Source: Diabrotica undecimpunctata
Taxonomy: Eukaryota; Arthropoda; Insecta; Coleoptera; Chrysomelidae
Length of the DNA: 64,000 nucleotides
Reading direction: 5' to 3'
Assembly (NCBI RefSeq): GCF_040954645.1
Contig: NC_092809.1
Location: forward strand, 136,451,914 to 136,515,913
Shown here: positions 13,455 to 24,792 of the stretch, one piece after another
Position numbering within the stretch: the first letter of the stretch is position 1
Layout: every line of letters starts with the position of its first letter
The notes under the pieces: generated by a model
What the model was told of the DNA's origin: nothing
Seen by the model: the letters and a program-made list of their open reading frames with translations, nothing else
Databases searched by the model: none
Translations under genes and position numbers: made by a program

Positions 13455-13844
13455 ACAGGATATAATTTGTTATATAATGTTAATTTTATATTTAGCAACA
13501 CCGTTACCAACATTGGAAAAATCTATTATATATCGTGTGGTGAATGTAGTAATGTATATATTGGGCAAATTTCGAGATATTTAAAAAAGAGAATAATCTC
13601 TCAAAAAAGTGATTGCAGGTTGCATAAAAATTCTTGTACCTTAGCTGAACATTATATGATTACTGAACATATTATCATTTTTAATGAGGTGAAAATATTG
13701 GATGGAGAGGAAAACTACCATAAAAATCTTTTCTTGGAAATGTTACTTGGAAATATTAATAACACCAAAACAGCAATGAATAAGAAAAGTGACATCAATG
13801 ACTTGAGTAAAATTTACACCTACATGTTAAAAATGTCCAACTAA
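13455..13844 (+). pseudogene. Penelope-like element GIY-YIG endonuclease domain
   Basis: C-terminal GIY-YIG nuclease of a Penelope-like retroelement, a single open frame to TAA at 13842-13844. It shows IYYISCGECSNVYIGQISRYLKKRI, here split as IYYISCGECSN and VYIGQISRYLKKRI: the GIY-like IYY, the CxxC pair, YIG and the catalytic Arg. Then come CTLAEHYMITEHIIIF (His-containing helix), NLFLEMLLGNI (the catalytic Glu in FLEM) and SDINDLSKIYTYML, the usual end. The nuclease nicks target DNA to prime reverse transcription. The RT domain is absent; the upstream junction at about 13455 lies against a LINE tail. The frame itself begins at 13419, but its first residues belong to the LINE. Confidence 0.85.
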
Positions 13845-14071
13845 ACCTATTCATGAAACCTAACGTTATCTTAATGGGTTAAAACATCTTGATATTTGTT
13901 TTTTTATATTATTCCCGGAATTTATTCCAACAAAAACAAATTACGAAAATTTATTTTCAGTATAATATGCTATAATAACCTTTAAAATCCAGTTTTTTTA
14001 CAGCGACTATGTTATATTCATTACATCTACAATAAAAGACAGGATATTATGTTGAATTTAATATAATAGTC
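13845..14071 (+). other. Probable PLE 3' untranslated region
   Basis: AT-rich sequence between the PLE stop and the SINE. No motif recognised; assignment is by position only. Confidence 0.35.
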
Positions 14072-14352
14072 TCCCGTTTTATACCGCTGTCGCGGCTTTG
14101 GGAGTATAGCAGGGTAGTCTGCTATATCTAGGGCCTACGGTATACAAGGAAGGTAACATGGCCAGTGCTACGCGTCAACCGTCTATTATTACTCCTGGTT
14201 TTACCCAAGGTACTCATTTTTATTCAAGCTGAGTCGACCTGGGGCCTATAGACATTTTTAAAATGTCTAGATGTTCTTGCCGGCGGTAGGATTCGAACTC
14301 CGGACCACCGGCTTGCGAGGCAAACATCCTACCGCTTACGCTACGCAGGCCC
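14072..14352 (-). mobile_element. tRNA-headed SINE
   Basis: On the minus strand the element starts GGGCCTGCGTAGCGTAAGCGG. It carries a pol III A-box-like stretch (TAGCGTAAGCGGTAGG) and a B box GGTCCGGAGTTCGAATCC near 14290, then the paired arm CCTACCGCCGG. A tRNA-unrelated body follows (TAGGCCCCAGGTCGACTC, GGGTAAAACCAGGAGTAATA, GCACTGGCCATGTTACC, AACGGGAGACTATTA). The tRNA-like part has no 3' CCA context, runs straight into the body and has an irregular anticodon arm. So it is a SINE head, not a tRNA gene. SINEs borrow a LINE reverse transcriptase; which one is unknown here. Confidence 0.75.
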
Positions 14353-14459
14353 ATTTTACTTTTCTAAAACAAATCAGTCAATATTAGACCTTTTGCAACC
14401 TAAAATAAACTTATATTTTTTTAAATTTAGTTACTGATTATTTGACTTGTCTTTGACTT

Positions 14460-15640
14460 ATTTGATTATGTCAAATTATGTTGTATTATATGTTTCAATT
14501 TTCCGTGGTCAATTCTGAAACAGCAATCCTTATAGCCAGCCTCAACGAACAGTTGAAGAACTTCATGTTTATGTTCGAGAAGATGACTAGTGTAGTAAGC
14601 GCAATGGGTAGTATTGGTGTAAGCAGAATTGTCTAACCGGTTGGACAATCTACGAATAGGATCATGAAATTCAAATGGGCTAAAAAAAATCAACTCTCTA
14701 GACGAGTTTTTCAACAGGCTTGATCTAGACATCGTAGCTTTATAAGAAACTAAAATAACGGAAAAAACAAAAACAAAATTTCTGGGCTATGATATCTACA
14801 GAAATTACTACAGAGCCACATTAGGAGACACGGCCATTCTGGTGAAAAAAGGAATCGAACACCAAGTAATTCCTACACTAGATGGTTTGGTCACTGTGAA
14901 AGCCACCATAGTAACGATCACAACGGGAAATGATATGCTGAAGATTGTTTCAGCATATGTTAGACAGAATGATCCTATCTTCAATGAAGACCTGAATGTC
15001 ATTTTGGACACAGAGGAGCCCACCATTATCATTGGAGACCTGGGTGCAAGATCGCCCAACTAGTTCGACAGAACCACAAACCTTAACGGGAGACTATTGT
15101 GTGGCTATCTCAAAGACCGACAAAACACCATAGTGGTAGGACCCACAGAACCTACATACTTCCATGTTGGAGACAGACTCCCTACATTCCTAGACATAGC
15201 AGTTCTACAAAACGTGGGTCAAGAACACGAAATACACTCAATGAACGAAGGTGAATTGAATTGACCCTGGCAGCAGTAGAAACAAACTGTTTGGAAACCT
15301 ACAAGAAAAAACGGACAAGTTGGCCAAACTACAAAAGAATAGTAACCGAAATTATCGGTGCAATAACAACAATAAACATAAAACAAGAACTAGAGGAATG
15401 TGTTCTAAACCTAGAAAAAACGATACACTATGCTATCGAGGCCAAAACCACAGAAGAAGAAACACCAACAGTTAGGGGAAGATTCAAAAGGATCAGCAAC
15501 GAGCTGAAAGAACTAATAAAGGGAAAAAACAGGAAAAAAGAAGGGCCAACAGAACAAGAAACCAAGAGGACAAAAGAATTGCTAATGAGCTAAATAGCAA
15601 ACAGAAGAATATCGAAACGAAAATTGGGACAACTATATCT
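14460..15640 (+). pseudogene. Jockey-like LINE: end of ORF1 and AP endonuclease domain
   Basis: At 14505-14600 the frame SETAILIASLNEQLKNF resembles the end of Jockey ORF1. ORF2 then begins with the apurinic-type endonuclease. It shows INSLDEFFNRLDLDIVAL followed by an ETK motif (ETKITEKT, catalytic Glu) near 14740, then ATLGDTAILVKKGI, KIVSAYVRQNDPIF, PTIIIGDLGARSPN near 15030 (catalytic Asp in GDL), and VGPTEPTYFHVGDRLPTFLDIAV near 15140-15205, here split as VGPTEPTYFHVGD and RLPTFLDIAV. A linker to the RT (15261-15593) stays open for 110 codons. Stops at 15061 and elsewhere. It nicks DNA for target-primed reverse transcription. The RT half continues at 16100 after an unrelated insertion. 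Confidence 0.8.
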
Positions 15641-15644
15641 AGCA

Positions 15645-16090
15645 ACTAAAGTAGATAATATTTTATTGGGAATAAGCCACAATTGAAGGTTAAATAAGTT
15701 TATTGAAGTTTCAATTTCCACTTCGGAAATCGTTCTTAAAATACAAACACTGATAAATTAAACAAATTTGTTTTTTGTTACTTGGTGAAAAATTCTTCTA
15801 ATAACTTAATTGTATCTGACTCATTTATATTGACAATTAAGACATAATATTATACATTTTAAAGTACACGACTTTAAAATGATATTGCCAATATTGTTGA
15901 GTTGCGTTCCTGGAACGAGTTTATTGTAAGATAGTTCATTCGATTACATGAAATCAACTTTAACTTGAGAATATCCGTCAAAAAAAAATCATAGCATGTA
16001 ATTTGTGCTATGCCATGACAACCACATGCCATGATGACTGTTAGTGATTCGATAGTAAATCATGAGGAAAAAAAAACGGGAAAAAACCTC
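15645..16090 (-). mobile_element. Repeat inserted between LINE endonuclease and RT
   Basis: About 450 bases interrupt the Jockey-like LINE. The left 90 bases are a minus-strand copy of the dispersed stem repeat (minus GATTTCCGAAGTGGAAATT, then GAAACTTCAATAAAC, CAATTGTGGCTTATTCCC). The rest is AT-rich and noncoding. Boundaries are approximate and no target duplication was identified. Possible sources are a PLE end or another LINE tail. Confidence 0.5.
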
Positions 16091-16099
16091 ATAATACTA

Positions 16100-17395
16100 T
16101 CCCGACATGGTAAGTCTTTGGGTAAGTATTTGACGACAAAACACAAAATTCAAATTAAACCCAAATAAATCTGCATTCTGGAAGCTATCTAAAATACTAA
16201 GAAAAGATAAAAACCAATTTCACCCTTACATGGAGAAAATGGAATTATGTACGCAGAAGAAGACAAAGCGAAAGTTATGAAAAACACTCTAGAAAGGGGG
16301 TGTAAAAAAAATTATCATCCCGATAAAGATCTCGACTTCACAGAAGAAGTAGAAAGAAGATAGAGGACAATAAAAAAAATAAGGGCCAACATAGATATTA
16401 TCCATACTTCCTCTGAAGAAGTCAGACAGCTGATCAAGCGTACTAACCCCAAAAAAGCTCCAGGACCTGACCACATTAAGAATAGATCTCTGAATAATCT
16501 GCCAGCAAAATCAATAGTATACATAAAATATTTAATCAACCACATCCTAAGATTAAGACATTTTCCTGGCGGTTGAAAGGAAGCTCACGTAATAATGATC
16601 GAAAAAGCAGGTAAAAATGTCACATTCACACAGACTTATCGGCCGATAAGCTTATTACCAGCAATAAGCAAAATTGCACAGCGGGTCATACTAGCTAGAC
16701 TTAAACAAGAATCTGAAGAAATCGGAACAATACCTGAAGCACAGTTCGGATTCAGATCCGAACACTCATGTGAACTTCAGGTACTGCGTCTAGCAGAATA
16801 TATCACAAAAGGGCTCAATGAAAAGAAATATACAGCAGCCGCCTTCTAGATGTCATTAAAGCATTCGACAGAGTCTAGCACGAAAGCCTGCTGTATAAAA
16901 TGAACCCATATGGATATAATGAGGCAATGACATGTCTTCTCTCGTCATACCTAGCCAACAGAAGGTTCAGAGTGCAACCCTGTCCGAAGCTGGAGCCATG
17001 GAGGCTCGTGTGCTGGTGAGGAAGCGGTGTTGTCGCCATATCTATACACCATATATACAGCAGATACCCCAACTAAACCCAGATCGTTGCTAAGTCTATA
17101 CGCAGACGATACAGCGACAGCTGGTAGCAGTACCAATCCAAATCTAGTAACAAGACACCTACAAAGGGCACTTAAAACTAAGATTAAGATGGCAAATTTA
17201 TATAATTTTACCAACACTAATATACGCTTCGGCCGCATAGGGACACGCAAATCTAACAGAAACAAAGTACAAATAGTTCAGAACCATAGGATCAGAGAGA
17301 CTCTTAATATACCTAAGTACGTTATATTAAGGTACGTATTTAGGGACTTAGAACAAAAGAGAAACCTGAGAACAATGGACAAAAAGCACAGGTGA
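16100..17395 (+). pseudogene. Jockey-like LINE reverse transcriptase domain
   Basis: Continuation of the element at 14460. It shows ENGIMYAEEDKAKVMKNTLE, DLDFTEEVE, KRTNPKKAPGPDHIKNRSL (RT domain 1), YRPISLLPAISKIAQRVIL (domain 2), EAQFGFRSEHSCELQVLRL, DVIKAFDRV (domain 3, first catalytic Asp) near 16855, SSYLANRRFRVQ, and LYADDTATAGSS (YADD catalytic box) near 17097. Homology fades at about 17395. There are stops and frameshifts at about 16577, 16849 and 17010. The YADD box and much of domains 1-2 are intact, so decay is moderate. The usual C-terminal Cys/His tail is absent. Confidence 0.85.
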
Positions 17396-17399
17396 TTTT

Positions 17400-18010
17400 C
17401 AATGATTTTAGAAACCAATACAAATGCAATACAGTACAATACAAAAAAGAAGAGTGAATGCTGATTAGCAGCACAGGCAGAAAAGCTGTTCAGCTAAAAA
17501 GACCTTTCAGGTATGTCAAAACGACCAAGTTCGCGGAACTTGAGCATCGAGCTCACGTACCGGCAAACGTCGGCTTGATGGCCAGACCCTTCGGGTGCTC
17601 AGCCGATGAGGAAAACAAAAATTATTTTCCAATTCAACGACTGAGTAACCGAGCACACACAATCCGGGCGGGGAGTCACCAACTTAGGTTGGTGACTCGC
17701 TGTCCGGAACACACATTTTGGGACACAAATTCAAAGTAATGTAAAAATTAACTTTAATCATTCATAGAGAGAACAGCTCATCTAGCTATCCCTAAAATCA
17801 GGTGGCTTAACCACGGAAAGTAAAACATGCAAAGTAACTTTCAGTACAAAGCCTCCTCATTCGTTATGTCCTGCGATGGGGAGGGGTGGTTGGTCATAGC
17901 TTGGGGGTGAGATAGGTACCACTCCATTACGGAGTGTGACCGGTTTAATCTTCGGACATGTGAGTCCCACTTTTCCAGTGGAACACACATTTTACTCGGA
18001 GCTGGGGTTC
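17400..18010. other. GC-richer noncoding stretch with a perfect hairpin
   Basis: Distinctly more GC-rich than its flanks. Holds an 11-bp perfect inverted repeat (GAGTCACCAAC, loop TTAG, GTTGGTGACTC) at 17673-17698. GGAACACACATTTT occurs twice, near 17704 and 17981. The 93-codon plus frame (17458-17739) has no domain I recognise. It could be an untranslated region, an LTR-like end or a non-autonomous element. Confidence 0.4.
17673..17698. repeat. 11-bp perfect inverted repeat with 4-base loop
   Basis: Arms GAGTCACCAAC and GTTGGTGACTC pair fully. Function unknown. Confidence 0.9.
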
Positions 18011-21000
18011 TACAAAAATTGTTGTGTGTGTGTATGTTTGAATTTTTGTATTTTACAATTATGTATTATATTGTTTTATATAAGTACTTTTTACGAATAG
18101 AATGTCATAAAACTCATTATAATATATTTTAGTTTCCTTTGTAACAAAAACAAATGGGGTTGATGTAACAAAAACAAATAAATTAAAGCTGGCTAGCTGA
18201 ATGTGCCGGAGAATGATTACTTGACACTCAAAAAGAGGATTCGGCCAATTTGCATGCCCTACATAGACCGTAAAGTGAGAATAAGAAGGACAGGATACTT
18301 AAAAAAAATAGAAATTAAGTAAATGAAAGTGGTAAATTATGGAAGTTGCTCTAAGATATGATTGGGCGCCAGGAAAGTATTAACATATACCTTCCAAGGT
18401 ATCTTGTAAAGCTGTTTGCTGCAATAAACGGGAAACAGGTATTAATTAAAATATTTAGTTTTCACCACAAATTTTAATCCCTATCCAGGTATATACAATA
18501 TAATTTTTTTTATAGCTACCCACCACCAATTATGTACAGTTAATCTAGTTACTTATATACAAAGAAAAATACCCTGGTTACACACAACTGATCCTTGATA
18601 AACTGAATTTACAAATAATAAAATATAGGAACAAATTTAATGACTATACCTAAAAAGGTAATTTACTTGCCTACTAGAGATGTAACTCTGTATTTCGGCT
18701 TTCAATTAATTGTCTTAACAAGTAATAAGGACACTATCCTGAAGGGATACATGTCCAAAGGTTTAAATACATAATAATAATAAAATATCAAAAAAAATAA
18801 CTCTCAGATTAAATGTGTACACAAGAAATCGTACAAATGAGTTAAACGGGAGGATTTAAAACCTCAACCTACTTAGCCCCTAAATATGATTAAATATTAT
18901 TTTAGAAAAAAAACTGATGGTTTTTTTATTATTATTTTAAAATAGTATGATTTAAAGTAAAAAAAAATATAAAAAAGATTAAAACTAATAAACTTAATAC
19001 AGGTTTACGAGATTTTATATTCTGAAGGAGGAAGATACTTCTCGCTGCTTTCTCAAATTGTCCGAGAATAACAAGGCCAGATTTGGACCTCTAGGGAACA
19101 GCCACGTCCAAAAGAAAAAAATCAACTCTGGAACCAGGTGTAGTTCCGACCAGGTATTAACTTAAAAATTCTTCTTGAAACATCCAAAAAAAAACAAAAT
19201 CAAGCATTCTTCCCTCGACTTCTGCTTGACTCCCAGAGGTAGGCTAAAAAAACATTTGTTTTAGAGTTCTTTCTTACTCTTGATACCGAGTATAGAAAAA
19301 ACAAGGTTTATGAACCTTGAAAGGTTTTATAAAGGTTACTTATGAAGTGTGGAAGCAAAAACTTAATGATTTTGTAAATGATGTGACCTTCGTATGGCTT
19401 GACCGTATTTTAAGTAAAATGGATTAATTATATCGACAATTTTAACGAAAAGCATGATATGGATAATAATATATTTTATAATATATTGAACGGTATACGA
19501 CAAAATATTTTTATCGATACTCTTAATAGATAATAAATTGTTTTAAATATAGATAATTATGTTTTTTAGGGCCGGGAAGTAAAATTAAAATCCATATGAT
19601 TTTATATCAATAACACCTTCGATTTACATGTTGAATTTTCTTAATGAAATGATGGGAAACATTTCAGATAAATATATCGAATCAAATGAAAAATGACAAT
19701 ACTGGAGGATCTCAAAAATGGCTGATGGTTTTTATATTTTCATTTTATTGATAATTGGATAAACTTACCGGCTCAGAGTGGTTATAAACCAACAGGACAC
19801 AAAAAAAACCAAACCAAAACTTCCTGCAACTTCTTCTTAAAAAAATTTTAATATTCTAAATAAAAACCTTTTATGCCTTCTCTGGCCCCTACCTCTAAAC
19901 CCAAGTGTCTCTACCGAACGTCGAAGCAGAAGTGAGCAATCAGCACTTGTTTTGAGTTAGCTAAACTATGATTGCAAATATAGACGCTTGGTGTCTCTGT
20001 TGAATACCAACTTAAAATTTAAGAATTAAGGAAATTATTAAGAGGATATGGATTTAAAAATTTTATTTAAAGTGAATAAAGAATTATTGAAGTGACGGAC
20101 TCGTTACACCTTGGTAAAGAAACTAACCAATTTCGAAAGCTTGACTTTTAATAAAAGAGTCTGCATATTATGTTAGTGTTTTAATCACTATATCCCGCGG
20201 TAAAAACTAATAATGTAACCATGATGATGCGCACGATCTTTCGGATCTAAATTCCTGTTATTTGTGTGATGGTGTTATTAATTTATTGATTCTATTTGTT
20301 AAGACATTTATTAAGATAAATTCAAATTCAATAAATTTCCTCCATATTTTACAATTTCTTTACATGTATCCCATTCCTAGGTTTTTGGGAATATAAAACT
20401 TGAAGAAAAACAAATCAAAGAAAACATCTAAAATTAATAACAATTAACACGCATATTTTTTTGTTAACGGATCGACACCGTAACACCTCATTAATGTTTA
20501 AGATTATTCCTAATGTGCTTGTTATGAAAAAGTTGCAAAAAAAATTGCATATCTGACTTGACGTCGTTCGTCGAACCTCTCTCTCATCATTTATTTCGAG
20601 AGAGCGTAGAAGAAAAGAAAAAAGCAACGAAATTAACCCTTTTCACACACACTTTAAAATATTCATCGGTAACCGACTCTACAAACGATTAAATATTTAA
20701 TGGTGGTCAAGTCGATACGCCTAATAGATGCATGAAGAGAAAATTCAAAAAGGAAAACGTCGACAATGAGCTCACACACAGGCGGGGGTAATTACGCAAT
20801 GTTTGGTACGAGTCAATAGTAAAGGAGTGTGTGACTTTTAAACAAACATTAAGAGAATTAAAACGTGATATTAGCTTTACAAATTATACGTCAGTAAATA
20901 ATGATAAATATAGGTATCATTAAGTGTAACATAATGATAAAAGTAGGTGTATTTCTTATCTGACTAGGATTGATTTTACATATATGTTCTGCACACTTAA

Positions 21001-21316
21001 CAGTTTACTAAACTGTTATTATTGGTTTACAACATATGCATCTAAGGAATTTAAATCAACACTACCCTATTACCGCAATCATAAATCCATTAAATTTATG
21101 ACAAGAGAAAGAAGGTTTTCGAGAAATGCATGTTTTGTACATAGATAGTACTGTAGCGGTTAAATTTTCTAGAATTTTAAATTTTATTGAGCACTATACG
21201 TTCTCGTAGACTGTTTTTATTACATTTTTATGCCATTAATTTATCTGGGGATACGTATATTAAAAGCGTGTAAAATCAACTCGCAATAAAAACTCAGCCG
21301 CGTTCATTTTTTCAAG
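18011..21316. other. About 3.3 kb of AT-rich DNA without recognised features
   Basis: No coding domain, transposon protein or repeat recognised on either strand. Slightly GC-richer patches (19015-19260, 19870-19950, 20700-20830) give no readable frame. The 70-codon minus frame at 20415-20627 is compositionally ordinary for chance. Confidence 0.4.
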
Positions 21317-21510
21317 TACAGTAATACCTCAACTTACGCTACCGCAACTTACGCGAACTCTGAGTTACGCGATTTTCAAATCTTGTCGATTTAAACTTAA
21401 CATAATTAAATATTTTGATATAACAATAAAATTTTATGAATTAGCAAAGAAATTTCATCTGTCGAATCGACGGCCAGAACAATTATAAAGAGCAAAGGAA
21501 TAAATCTCGA
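21317..21510 (+). mobile_element. Tigger-like terminal end, truncated
   Basis: The dinucleotide TA (21317-21318) is followed by CAGTAATACCTCAACTTACG, then GCAACTTACGCGAACTC and GAGTTACGCGATTTT. This CAGT-A-CCTC-CTTACG pattern is characteristic of Tigger/pogo terminal repeats with a TA target. No transposase follows; a LINE starts at about 21510. Likely a truncated or non-autonomous Tigger element. Confidence 0.55.
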
Positions 21511-21514
21511 AGTT

Positions 21515-23720
21515 GTGACAGGTGCACAATCTTTAAATTCAACCATCGTTTCTAAAGGTTACACTATTATTGCCGAGATGGAAACAATGTCCTCTACAGA
21601 AGAACCGATGAACACTATAAGAGAAAAACAATACAATATAGAACTACTCCAAGAACAATCAATAAGAGAACTAAACCAACAACGTCTAGACCAAAAATTA
21701 ATAGAATTTAGATACGGCAACATAGAAGAAATATACGAACATATAAAGGCGAGTATAAAACAAGCAACATTCGAAGCCCTTGAAGAAAAAGAATATATAA
21801 CAAATAAACAGCATTATTATAAAATAAATGAACCAACAAAAAGAATAATTGAAGAAAAAAAGCAACTATATAGAAAATGGCCGACTACAAACAACGAAAA
21901 AATTTATAAAGAATATATAGAAAAAGATAGAGAAGTGAAAAAACAAATAACACAACAAAAGAATGAAGAATGGGAAAGAACCTGCTTAAATATTGAAACA
22001 TACATAGGAGGTACATGAACTTCGGAGTCATGAAAAATACTGAGACGATTGAAACAAAACACAAAAGAAAAAATTAAATTGGGAAATATACAGGACAAAG
22101 AATGGAAGGACTATTACAAGGAACTGTTAACAGAACAAAGACCACAATTCATTGAAAAAAAAAATAGGCGAAGACGAAGCAGATCCCCACAACAAGAAAT
22201 AGTGATAACAGATAGGGAAATGAGAACGGCCATAAAAGCAATCAAAAATAAGAAAGCACCAGGACCTGGAGGCATCTCACCTGAGCTTACAAAATACGGA
22301 TCAAAAAAATTACACAGGATAATACAATGGATATTTCAGAAAGCCATAAATGGAGAGCAACTCCCAAAGGAATGGACGGAGGCATATACGACATCTATAT
22401 TTAAGAAAGGAGATAGAAAACGATGCGAAAACTACAGAGGAATAAGCATAATATCATTAATAGGAAAATTATATGGGAAGATACTGAGAGAAAAGATAGA
22501 TCAAGCAATAAAAGGCAAAATCGGGGAGGATCAGATAGGCTTCACGGCAGGAAGATCAGGCATATACCACTAATACACACTGGAACAACTGTTAGAAAAG
22601 AAAAAAGCAAGCAAACAATAGAGATATACATTTGGCATTTGTGGACTTGAGAAAGGCGTATGACTCTGTACCAAGGTCACAACTATGGGCAATGTACAAA
22701 TTAGAAATACAGACGGAACTCATAGAAGCTACAAAAGCTCTGTATAAAGAAAATAAAGTGTCCATTAAAATGGGAACAAGAATCATAGGAGACTTCACCA
22801 CAACAAAAGGGCTCCTGCAGGGTTGTTAAACATCTCCAACCCTATTCAAAATATACTTAGAGAAAGCCTTGACTACATGGAAAACAAAATGCGAAGGCAT
22901 GGGACTACCGGTGCTAAACGAATACCTATATACGTTAAGCTTTGCAGACGATCAAGTAGTGATTGCACAAGACCAAGACGACCTCAGATACATGATGAAG
23001 AAATTAAAAGAAGAATATACAAAGGCTGGCATAGATATTAACATCGCGAAAACAGAGTACCTATCTACAAGTGAAGAAGACATAGAAGATCTACAGATTG
23101 ATGACAACGTAACAATCAAAGGAAAGGATAAATTCAAATACTTAGGGTTTATTATCACGAAAAAGGCAACAACAGAGGAATAAATTACACAAACATTAGG
23201 ACAAACAAGAACAGCAATCCGGCAACTTAACTCAGTATGGTGGGATAGACACCTAAATATTAAGACAAAAACACAGATTTATAAAACATTAGTGCGAAGT
23301 ATTATGACATATGGAGCTGAAAATTGGATCATAAACAAGAAAAACAGCAGTAAGATAGTAGCAACAGAGATAGAATGCCTGCGAAGATGCTGCAGAGTAA
23401 CAAGAATGGATAGGAGAAGTTATGACGAAATAAAGCAAAGAACGTCAATAGAAATAGACATACTAACATACATAGAACAAAAAAGACTAAAGTGGTATGG
23501 GCATGTAAGAAGAACTAGTCACAACAGATGGATAAAGAGAATATCCGAATGGAGCCCCATAGGAAGGAGGAAAAGAGGACGACCCCGAAAATCCTGGAGT
23601 AACGAAGTAGACGACGCCATGAGTAAGAGAGGCCTAAACGATGGAGAATGGGACAACAGAGAGAGATGGAAACGGTTGAGCGGGGGAAGGCAGTGAATAC
23701 TGTAGAATCCCTGAATATAT
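21515..23720 (+). pseudogene. LINE endonuclease-RT polyprotein, long relic
   Basis: The longest LINE in the window. 21515-22018 is the linker between endonuclease and RT, ending TYIGGT then TGA codons where Trp is expected (TSES-KILRRLK). 22049-22573 holds KAIKNKKAPGPGGISPELTKYG, here split as KAIKNKKAPGPGG and ISPELTKYG (RT domain 1), then FKKGDRKRCENYRGISIISL (domain 2) and QIGFTAGRSG. At 22632 comes AFVDLRKAYDSVPRS (domain 3, catalytic Asp), GLLQGC near 22810, then LSFADDQVVIAQD (FADD box) near 22940. The C-terminal part reads DKFKYLGFIIT, IMTYGAENW, LKWYGHVRR, GRRKRGRPRKSW, ending with TGA at 23694-23696. Breaks are at 22016, 22574, about 22625, 22827 and 23181. The clade is RTE-like by its tail but not settled. 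The endonuclease is missing. Confidence 0.9.
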
Positions 23721-23789
23721 ATATGGAAACAATGTTAAAATTATGGTGTGATAATCAGGTAAATGTGAAAAATTGTCCTGTTGATTAGA

Positions 23790-24100
23790 ACACAGTGTGC
23801 TCCCAAGATAAGCTGATTTTTGAGACATTTAAAAACGAACCTGGAGAGATCTCTAAAGATGTAACGGTTGGTTAAGGACCCGGATGCCGTCCTGCATAAG
23901 ATAAACGATCTAATCTACCGCATCCAGTTTTTGGCTAAAAGTAAACCCAAAGTAGTTCATATCAAGAGATTAGCTCCATAACATGGAAGTGATCCACCCT
24001 GTTAGCTTCAGTCGATCCCTGATAGACCCGTTATCTAGGTGTCACTGGAATATCCCGAAATGTCTAGAATGTCAGAAAAGGTATAGAAACAGAAAGTTGA
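23790..24100 (+). pseudogene. Ty3/Gypsy integrase C-terminal scrap
   Basis: A short plus-strand stretch fits the GPY/F module at the end of Ty3/Gypsy integrases. It has GPDAVLHKINDLIYRIQ near 23876-23928, KSKPKVVHIKRLAP near 23940-23978, and HGSDPP after a stop. The pattern G-P-x-V-x-K-I-N-D-x-x-Y-R-I-Q followed by KPKVVH and R-L-A-P is diagnostic. Nothing of protease, RT or integrase core is present. The sequence after 24050 (GGAATATCCCGAAATGTC, later TTCAATAAAAGTGAG) may be the adjoining LTR. Ancient and truncated. Confidence 0.65.
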
Positions 24101-24780
24101 CAGTTTAAACAGTGGTAGTAATTAAATATTTAATTAGTTACATTATTATTTTAGAGTTGTTAACAAGTCTTGTAATATTCTTTGCTTTTTTCAATAAAAG
24201 TGAGTAGAAGGAAGTATAAAAGTATACTAAGTATATACCTAATTGGATATAATCTTATGATGTTTACAATATCTTGCAGTTACCTTCTTAGATCTAGAGA
24301 CAAAAGAATCTTTGAATTTTTGTCTATATCAACCACTATCTTTGCTTAATAGCTCTGAGACCAGACTCTGCAAATTATAAACTGTACTAGTATATATTAA
24401 AATGATTTTTGTTATATTTATATTGTTTTTTAATGCGTCTTATTTCTGTAAGAAACCACCAATGGTTTTTGAGATTATGAGAAATATAGATTTATTTCTA
24501 ATGCATTTAAATTCGTCTTTTTTCAATACGTACAGAACCAAATCGAATCTAGCTTTAATAAAATATTAATATCTTCTATGCAAACATTTTCTATTTAAGT
24601 AGGTTTTAAAATTGACATTTTTAAATTCGTAGCTGTGTTTTTATTTATTGCGCCGAAAAAAATATCCAATAAATATTAGATTAGGCGCAGTTTTAAACTC
24701 ATTTCGTGATATATTAATACCTCCAATAAAGTATGATATTGGTAAATTGTTTATCGGCCTCTTAAGACCGATAAAACGTC
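24101..24780. other. AT-rich spacer, possibly decayed LTR
   Basis: Follows the Gypsy integrase scrap. Contains AATAAAAG near 24194 as a possible polyadenylation signal. No other feature seen. Confidence 0.35.
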
Positions 24781-24792
24781 AGACATTCGAAA

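Noticed and set aside
14270..14345. A functional tRNA gene on the minus strand
   Set aside because: The tRNA-like part continues directly into a non-tRNA body and its anticodon arm is irregular, so it is better read as a SINE head.
15690..15740. A complete hammerhead ribozyme in the dispersed stem repeat
   Set aside because: Stem, GAAAC and TTC/GTC are present, but no CTGATGA core precedes the stem in this or the other three copies, so only a possible relationship is reported.
19200..19950. An inverted-repeat element between 19206-19243 and 19872-19930
   Set aside because: CCTACCTCT and GCAGAAGT recur in inverted order, but intervening bases and spacing do not match well enough to claim paired ends.
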